From assembly GCA_015179025.1 (NCBI GenBank), contig WHUX01000008.1:248001-312000 (forward strand): a DNA stretch of 64,000 nucleotides. Reading direction: 5' to 3'. A program made the translations under genes and the position numbers. The DNA comes from Terfezia claveryi (taxonomy: Eukaryota > Ascomycota > Pezizomycetes > Pezizales > Pezizaceae). Positions within the stretch are counted from its first letter, which is position 1. Each line of letters opens with the position of its first letter. Below are positions 56,860-64,000 of this stretch, one piece after another. The notes under the pieces were generated by a model. That model saw nothing but the letters and a program-made list of their open reading frames with translations, was not told the DNA's origin and did not search any database.

Positions 56860-57299
56860 GGGACTTAAGCCAGTTATGTATATTTTTACAGAATGGCCAT
56901 ATGTTGTACTGGCCGGTATCTGAGCCATTAGGGAATATGGAGGATTCGCTATTGAACATCTGAAAAAATATATTGCAATAATTATTTCCATTTTGTATAC
57001 CATTACTCACGCATTAAAAAAAGAAGGTTATGAGACGAAAATATATTCTTACCGGTAGTCATAGGGAGAGCTTCGTAGGTGGAAGTTATCAATGTACAGA
57101 CTGTTATTCCCGCACTCCACACCAATTATGATGTACTGGCTTGCAGGACGATCAAATGCTGTGTATATTGACTTTCCCTATATGGGTGCTGAAATACATT
57201 GGATATAAATGTAAATTTTATGACTGAGTTGATTGAGAATGAGGTGGCACCACTCCCGATATGGTACAGATCTACGAAGGTATTCATAACTGTGCTAAT
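56860..57299. other. Intergenic
   Basis: Downstream of the permease relic; no gene or repeat recognised. Confidence 0.45.
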
Positions 57300-57960
57300 T
57301 ACCAACTAGGCTACGTATACGATGGATGGGAGCATGTCAGAGGACTGAGGAGTTGGCGCCCGCTGGATCTCACATACCAGCAACGGTGTGGGGTGGGGGA
57401 GGTGGCAGATTTTCGCAGGGCTTTGGGGTTTTGATTGCTACTGACTCCCCAGGCAGTGATTCCAACAGACCAAAATGCCGGTGGGTCGGGCAACGTGAGG
57501 TCTGAAGACTTGAAGTGGAGATCCGGGGGACTAGGCGGTAAAGTTATGCTAGATCAAAGCACATATTAGGCTCTATGGGAAGAGGACCGGCTAGCAAAGG
57601 AGGGGTCTCAGTTACTAGATAACCCGGTTCTGACAGAAGGAGGGGTAAAGCAGGCTTGGACAAGCAGTAGAAAGGGTGAATGGAAAGGGGATGGGGGAGG
57701 GCGCTGAAGTGGACATGGTAAACTACACACATTGCAGAACCGGAAAGGGAAAACTACAAGTGTGCAGTGGACCCCGGTGTAGACTTTGTAAGATGGGTCT
57801 GGAGACGGAAAAGCATGTGTTTATCCTATACTACCTATAAATAATGACTAGGAAGACGGTGGAGCTCGTGGGAGCAGGCAGATGAGAAGGCAACGGGTAC
57901 GCTGGATACGGAAGATTAAGGAAAGAGGACGATGGGAAACTTTCTTTACCCAAGCTTAGT
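57300..57960 (+). pseudogene. Relic of non-LTR retrotransposon, C-terminal zinc-binding tail
   Basis: In one frame (about 57700-57840) the + strand reads NYTHCRTGKGKLQV, then PRCRLCKMGLETEKHVFILYY. The pattern R-T-G-x-G, C-x2-C, E-T-x2-H-V and a final hydrophobic stretch is that of the end of RNase H/reverse-transcriptase ORF2 proteins of Tad/I-type LINEs, where a final Cys is usual; here it is Tyr. Stops interrupt the sequence before and after it. Only a 3' fragment is present. Confidence 0.5.
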
Positions 57961-59324
57961 CTCGCTGAGGGGGAGGGAAGATGGCGGCAGCTGAAGTTCA
58001 TATTATTGAGTGCGGTTTCTTTTATTTTTCCTTGGGCTCGTGATCCCTAAGGGGGGTTGTGCCAACCAGACTAGGCTCGGGAGGCTCCGCTTCCTGTTTG
58101 GGACTTCGTTATGACCTTAGGTCGATACAGGAGGGTGTTGTGCCAACCAGACTATTAGTCAATCGCGGTACCGGTATGTCGTTGCCCGCAAGAGTAGGTT
58201 CTAGGTTGAAATTTAGCTCTATTGGTGGGACCAACCTTATTATTGTTCAGATTCCATAAATACAATATTATGTCAACCTCGAGCTCTATGTTGTTACACA
58301 TGCCCAATTTCATACAAAATATCGTAATCGAAAAGGGAGATCAAGCCGTTAGATCGGCACCAGCTATATATTTATACTGTACCTACCTAACTATTAGATT
58401 CGTAATCGAGTGGTAAAGCACTCAAGCATAGTGACATTCACCTGGCAAAAACGTTAACATTGCTACTTCGCGATTGGCCGAATTTAAAACGCGGGGTGGA
58501 GGTTTGAGGTATTCCCCACATGCTTATTCTTTCATGGGAAAAAAAAAAAAAAAGTCGTATGCGATGCATCAATGGGCGTGTATGAGGGGAAGGAACATTC
58601 ACATGTACGTGGATGCTAGATATACAGTATGTAGGTCACCTGATGGTAGAAATAAGACACGGGAAAAAATCTAGGAATAAAGTCCTAGACTCCTATGATA
58701 TAAGCTATAAACCACAAGGAAAAATAAGTCTCAACAATTGCAGGGCGGATATCAGGACTTTCTCTCGGGTCTTTTCGTACTTGAATCAATGTTCTACGAT
58801 TGATTCAGGGCGCCAAGCTATTTCCTCGCGCATACTACAGTGCAAACAAAATGTCTAGGGAAGCCCCCCCCCCAAAAAAAAACCATCGCCTCGGACGTTT
58901 CAGAATTTGGAGGAAAATTCTTTTATTGGTTATAAATCCTGTAAGAAATAATTAAGGATATTCCAAGTCTAGAATCTACGGTTTCTCCATAACTCTGGTT
59001 GCTCTAGGCCAGATATATGTTGACAATTAGTAGTTACAAACCGTGACCTCCCCTTTCCATAATAAAATAGATAATCCGAATGTTACAAAGCTCCAATAAT
59101 TATAAAATAATCACAAAATGGTGCAACTCCAATACAAGACCTCATGCCAATTTCATGTAGCTGTTAATAATATTTATATCGGCCGCTCGATGTGTCTTGC
59201 AAAATCGGACTGTGGAGTAAACGATCAACCCGGAGATACTGTATATATAATATTGAACGTTTTTTTGGCACCAAAATTCAGGATAATTCGTATGATTCGC
59301 AGAGATTGTCAAGCTCCCGCGTGG
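57961..59324. other. Intergenic, AT-rich
   Basis: Two TAGTCTGGTT motifs (complement strand) within GTTGTGCCAACCAGACTA at 58057 and 58138 bracket about 80 bp. No gene. Confidence 0.5.
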
Positions 59325-60098
59325 TCATTGTCGGCGTGTGCGCGTGATGTTTTCAGTTTGTACGCCATATTTGACTCTGATGCTCTGCTTTGCCATTTCC
59401 AATGCTGCCGTGCTCCCCTGCCCAGCAGCCATGGTCACGGACTCAATGCTTGAAGCAGTATGCTGACTTGGCTTGGAAGAGACGATATTATCAACGTCCT
59501 GAAAGATCTGCCTTAATGAATCGTACTGCGGATCTTTACGGTCCTTGATGCTGAAAAGTTGCACTGCTGGCAGGAGGTGGCGATAGCATCTGAGTTGGCG
59601 ATCCACGAGTGCTGTCGTTTGCGTGTATGTACTCATAGCAGTAGACGGGCCCCGGGCCTGTTTGTGGAATTTATGATTTCTATTGTCGTCTGAAGCTACC
59701 AAATTGTCGTCTGAAGCTACCAAATTGGTTGTGCCATTCGGAATTGGAGAAACGCCAGAATCATGTACTTGACTTCGTAGACCTTGTGAACCGCGCTGAT
59801 CGAGAGCTTTATTCAATCCATCCAAATCCCGAATGTCGACGGAACCCGGTCGTGGGGCCCTGCTTGGCTGCACTTTAGGGCGCCGGGTTCGGCCCGATGG
59901 GCCCGGGCTATTGAACAAGCCCAGCTGCTTATTTGGGTCTTGAAGGGGCCCGGGCATCATAGCTGGTGGCTTCTCTTCAAATCGGTCTGAAAGTACCAAA
60001 GCCCACGTTTTCCTGACATGCTCTTCGAGAGATTGTCCTTTTTCAGGAGCCACACCACTACCGTTCGCGATACCAGCGGGGGGATTCCAAGGATTCAT
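59325..60098 (-). CDS. Hypothetical ORFan protein
   Basis: Not recognised. The frame is open from 60149; its first ATG is 60098 (MNPWNPPAG), giving 257 residues. The first half is Pro/Ser/Gly-rich with basic clusters. The second half (RQLRCYRHLLPAVQLFS..) is helical and charged. An 8-residue tandem duplication (NLVASDDN twice, a 24-bp repeat at about 59680-59727) lies in the middle. No intron is needed. It might be a real but fast-evolving gene, or an exon of a longer one, as the upstream minus frame (60363-60154) is also open. Confidence 0.4.
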   Translation of the reverse strand: MNPWNPPAGIANGSGVAPEKGQSLEEHVRKTWALVLSDRFEEKPPAMMPGPLQDPNKQLGLFNSPGPSGRTRRPKVQPSRAPRPGSVDIRDLDGLNKALDQRGSQGLRSQVHDSGVSPIPNGTTNLVASDDNLVASDDNRNHKFHKQARGPSTAMSTYTQTTALVDRQLRCYRHLLPAVQLFSIKDRKDPQYDSLRQIFQDVDNIVSSKPSQHTASSIESVTMAAGQGSTAALEMAKQSIRVKYGVQTENITRTRRQ

Positions 60099-63000
60099 TT
60101 GATCACCGGTGCACAGGCCTAAGATGCTAGTATGGTACCCGCCTGTCAATGCCTCAATTGCTAGGATTACCGAAATCCAGTAGACGTTTTGAGGCGCCTA
60201 GAGTAAAGGATCTCGGCAGATTGGTTGAAATCAAGGTTTTGATATATTTCATGGGGATGATTTTCTCCAAGAGATTTCTGGAGCCTGGGAACGGATGGTG
60301 AGATACAAGTTGGAAGAGATCCCACTTCATTTTATACACTGTTGAAGTAGTAAGGAAAATCATGTGTATACATGGCCTTTCAGTACTACCTAAAGTTGAA
60401 TTTGCAATAATTATTTACAATTGTATTGGGAAGCTTATTGCTTCATGATCATATATGTAGCTTTAACTTTACTTCCGAATTGAATCACACCACGCCAAGG
60501 CTCGAAACTTGAGGGTAAGTCTGATGGTCTCCAACCGCTCCAATGCAAAGAACTTTATTCTGGGCTTATGCCTGAAACGAGAAGCGGTCGAGGTGCATAA
60601 CCAAGGAAGAGCCCAAGGAATAGAAATTTGAATGCGAGTATAAACCTATAATTTAGCAACTAGGCTACCTATAGAGAGTCCAACCCACAACGCCCAAGAC
60701 AAGAGAATCGAACCTAGTCTTGAGTCGACCCTCTCTTATTTAATCTTCCATAACTGACGTATTCTCTATCACTTACCCACGCGACAAGGGTCGTGCCATC
60801 AGAGATCCGCCTTCCTCAGTACTTCCCCTTGACTGTCCCGGGTCACGATCGTCAGCTATGCATTAGGTAAGACAAATCGACGTCAGCCAAAGTGTTGCCT
60901 GCATATACTGTACATAGTAAGCACTATGTATGTATGAAGCTTACCAAAACTCACACCCTGGGTTCCTACTACCGTTACCCGCAGCGAGCTGTAACCGTAA
61001 CACGGTCCATGAAGGTTCTCGGCTGCGCTACTGTGGGACACGGGTTGACCAGTACCGCTATAGGTATGCTATTTCAAAATGGTACAAACGTCACCCATCG
61101 GCCCTGGGCAACTGTATTGAATCTAAGGCGCGGATGGCCCTTGCGTTGAGGGCCGCGCTCCATGACTATCATTTCATATAGGACCGATTCGGGTAGATTG
61201 TGTCAAATTGACCTATATCATATGCCATATTTGGCCATGATGCATCCATGGCCAGCCACCATAGCTCCATACAGGACTTTTCGCTCTGTAAATGTATTTC
61301 TATTAAAGGATGTTGTACAAAGAGCTTGTTTCACTATTGGGGCGCAGGACTTACGTATTATTAATGACATTTGTCAAATCCTCGCTGCACTGCTATAAGT
61401 TTCAAGGAAGTTGATAGCATGGATAACACGGGCGCCTATGGTGTGTATTCAGCTGGCCTGAGTATTCATGGCAGAAACACCCATATGGAATTTTATAGAG
61501 CACTCTGCAGCTATATTGAGAGTTTCTTGTACCATGATTATTTTAAGGAATTCACAGTTGCTTTTACAACTCCATATTCATGTAGAGCCATTGTGTCACT
61601 AGTACATTCAACCTCAGATATTGGGCTGGGCATATGCATCGGCAAACCCTCGAAAAGCTGAGCGATATGAGAACCGGGATCTTGTCCCGCGAACTACGAG
61701 CCCTATATATAGGACTCATCGTCCCTGAGTCGAGAGCCTCAGGCCTTGCAGCTGCCTAATCCTCGAGTTCCCCGGCCTTCCTCCCCTTTTCTTCTAGGAC
61801 CTCAAGAGCCAAGATCCCAGGAGATAAGCCCCATGTAAGGTATAGGTATGATCATCATAAAATTACTGATTTGTAATCAAGTTCAAAGTCTCGTGCGGGA
61901 GTAGTTGCATTAGGTATCACATAAATTAACTCCGCCCCCCTCTTTCTCAAGTATACCGCCCCTCCTCCACGATAGTGGGGAATTTTCGAAGGGACTTACA
62001 TTGATCTAGGGGGTGCTTAGTAGACCAACAGCTTTATTGTCAATTGTGTCTGAGAATCTGCAAATTCGACCAAATGCACAAGTGTTGTCACCAAAAGCAC
62101 GCATAGAGGTTTGAGGTTGTCCTGATTTTATTTTATTTTATTTCGTTTTGACAAGATCTATAAATAGAGGGTCGGATAGAGGGCCAATTTCTACTGTAAA
62201 CTTTGACCATGCTAGATACAATTCCTGAGATTTGGGCAAAAAAATTCTCTTAGCTTAGGCAAAAGTAAGAGTTATGGAACAAGAAAACCTTGATGTAGAA
62301 CCTCAAGTATTATCTAATGATTATACCTCAGCACAGATTTGTTTATACAAAGCCACAAATTCGAATCCCAGAGCCTTAAGCTTTCGCCCATGACCTATAG
62401 ATAGCTTAAGTCCCGCATCCGCAGCTGGACTTAACAGTTCTGAAACTGGTTTTACACTTGCAAAGCGGTTCCTTCACGCTGAGGAATAGGGGAAAAAAAT
62501 AAAATAAAATAAAAAAAAAAGGGTCAGGACTACGGAGCTACACTCGTATGGGGGGCTCTCCCCGGTTGAAATAAAAGCAAAAGCAAAAGCCTTACATCAA
62601 GTCATATATTGCTTTTGTTGTCCCTTTTTTTTTTTTTTTTTTTTTCAATGTTCTGCCTAGTACTAGTGTCTGTGACTTGATCCGGTGCGTAGACAGCCTC
62701 AGGAAATTATATCCTTAATATCGATAGATATCATTGAATTTTTAGCATATACATATATGCGTCATGGTCATGAGGCCTTTCTTTGTCTGGTCAACACATC
62801 TCCAGCTGAATTACTGAACTACCTCTTGATTCATGAAACGATACTAACCGTTGCCTCCTGCAGCTGTCGCCGTTTCAGAAGCTCAACAATTAGTAGTCAT
62901 ACTGCCAAAGAATAATGAATGGGCTCTAGGTCTTGTCATGCCGGAGTCCACCTCAGCCTCAGCCTATGATGCACATGCATGTGCATGCGGTAACATTTCG

Positions 63001-64000
63001 CATAAGCGAAATGTGAGAGGCCAATCATTTGAGCATCTGCAGTGGTAGGGTACAGTACCTGCGCTGGTATCCATCCGATTGATATCTGAGCATATGCACC
63101 AGTGGTGGGGTAACGAGCAACGCAGGACAGTACGAGCTGTCCGATCTCGTGCTAGCTGTCTCACCTTGTGCATGGGAAAGAATTCCAATGGGATATATTT
63201 CTGAAGTGCTTCTACGACCGTTCGGAGCTGAATGTCAATGTGCAGTCAGCATGCCGTCCTTTCAGGCTAGGTTGAGATTGTCACTGGCGCGCCGGTGGCC
63301 GATGGTTCGCTATGATTATCTATACTTTATTGAAGGGATTCAAATTATCTTTCATATCTCGAATACTTGTACTACTAATCATCATCATAGCTACTTTGAT
63401 TAATATTCACACATGCATGACCCTACAATTTCGTAAGGCGTACTCAGCACAATTTATTAACGTACCTCTATCCTCGGTTTCGATGATACAGTATGATCTG
63501 CAGCTGCGATGAGGTCGCAACTAGTATCACAGGTTACATCCAACACTAACGTTTGGATATCATGGTTAAAGTGCAGCCGAATTGTGGATACAGTAGATAT
63601 AACTGTTGAAACCATGACAAGGGGCAAGATGTATCGACCAGGTTTATCACCATGCAACGCAACCTACATCAATTCATGATAGCCATAATATGTATTGATA
63701 TCTTCAACTTTGTAGAAACTGTGTTTATACTATGCCTTTTCTTGTTTTCTATGTATTTCAATCTGCAATTGGCCATGGTACATATATATGGAGGAACCTC
63801 CTTCTAAATAAAATAATCAGCTATAATACCCAGGCTAGCTGAGGATTATGATTGATTTCAATTCGAATTCATTGTCATGATTGTAAATTGCATAATTCAA
63901 TGGAGCGAGGGGCTTGTGCTAATAGGAACTAAATGGCTGGTGGGGGATTCTAGACAGGTGTCAAACGTCGAGAGCATTAGCGCTTATATTGTGGCTCAAC
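60099..64000. other. Gene-poor AT-rich end of the window
   Basis: No recognisable gene. A 97-codon + strand frame at 61371-61661 has no supporting motif. Includes a 20+ T run near 62624-62646 and A-rich runs near 62490-62520. Confidence 0.45.

Noticed and set aside
60154..60363. Upstream exon of the ORFan at 59325-60098
   Set aside because: The only splice pair joining the frames leaves an intron of about 30 nt.

Overview
The window comes from a filamentous ascomycete (Pezizomycotina). A repeat-rich genome of the truffle/Pezizomycetes kind is my best guess, but that is inference. Evidence for a fungus: many genes only become complete when short GT..AG introns (52-135 nt) are removed; a 375-residue actin split over 8 exons; ERG3, a fungal trifunctional-type PabA-PabB fusion, a Gyp7-type TBC protein, FES1 and BUD31; and fungal MULE, Tc1 and pogo transposons.

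Layout. 1-16 kb is accessory: a non-autonomous TIR element (1-1305); a 1-kb tract almost without C on the + strand (2331-3370); and a tandem array of cassettes, each a structured spacer plus a gene for a predicted PD-(D/E)XK nuclease-like protein (copy A 4016-4698, copy B 14723-15481). A 7.75-kb MULE with 2.7-2.9 kb inverted repeats (5035-12783, perfect 10-bp target duplication) and an intact Tc1 element (13090-14467, TA duplication) both sit inside the spacer between A and B. 16-20 kb holds a small two-exon hypothetical gene and an HCM1/Sep1-like forkhead gene. An intact pogo element follows (20010-22657). 23-47.5 kb is the gene-rich core: BUD31 (-), FES1 (-), actin (+), a secreted CX9C-repeat protein (+), ERG3 (-), an RWD-RBR ubiquitin ligase (-), aminodeoxychorismate synthase (+), a relic of the nuclease-like family (-), glucosidase I (+) and a Gyp7-type RabGAP (-). 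48.9-50.6 kb is a secreted Thr/Lys-rich protein. 50.6-64 kb is gene-poor: an element with five 14-bp palindromes (about 52845-54004), an amino-acid permease pseudogene, a non-LTR retrotransposon relic and one ORFan.

The core genes serve general housekeeping (splicing, Hsp70 cycling, cytoskeleton, ergosterol, folate, N-glycan trimming, membrane traffic) and are not a pathway cluster. Seven reading-frame breaks in six genes, including otherwise conserved ones, are each repaired by adding one base to a homopolymer; this looks more like homopolymer under-calling in the assembly than biology. The most unusual items are the cassette array with its covarying stem-loop, the one-strand CpH-depleted tract, the secreted CX9C-repeat protein, and a 10-base motif (TAGTCTGGTT) that recurs 11 times.
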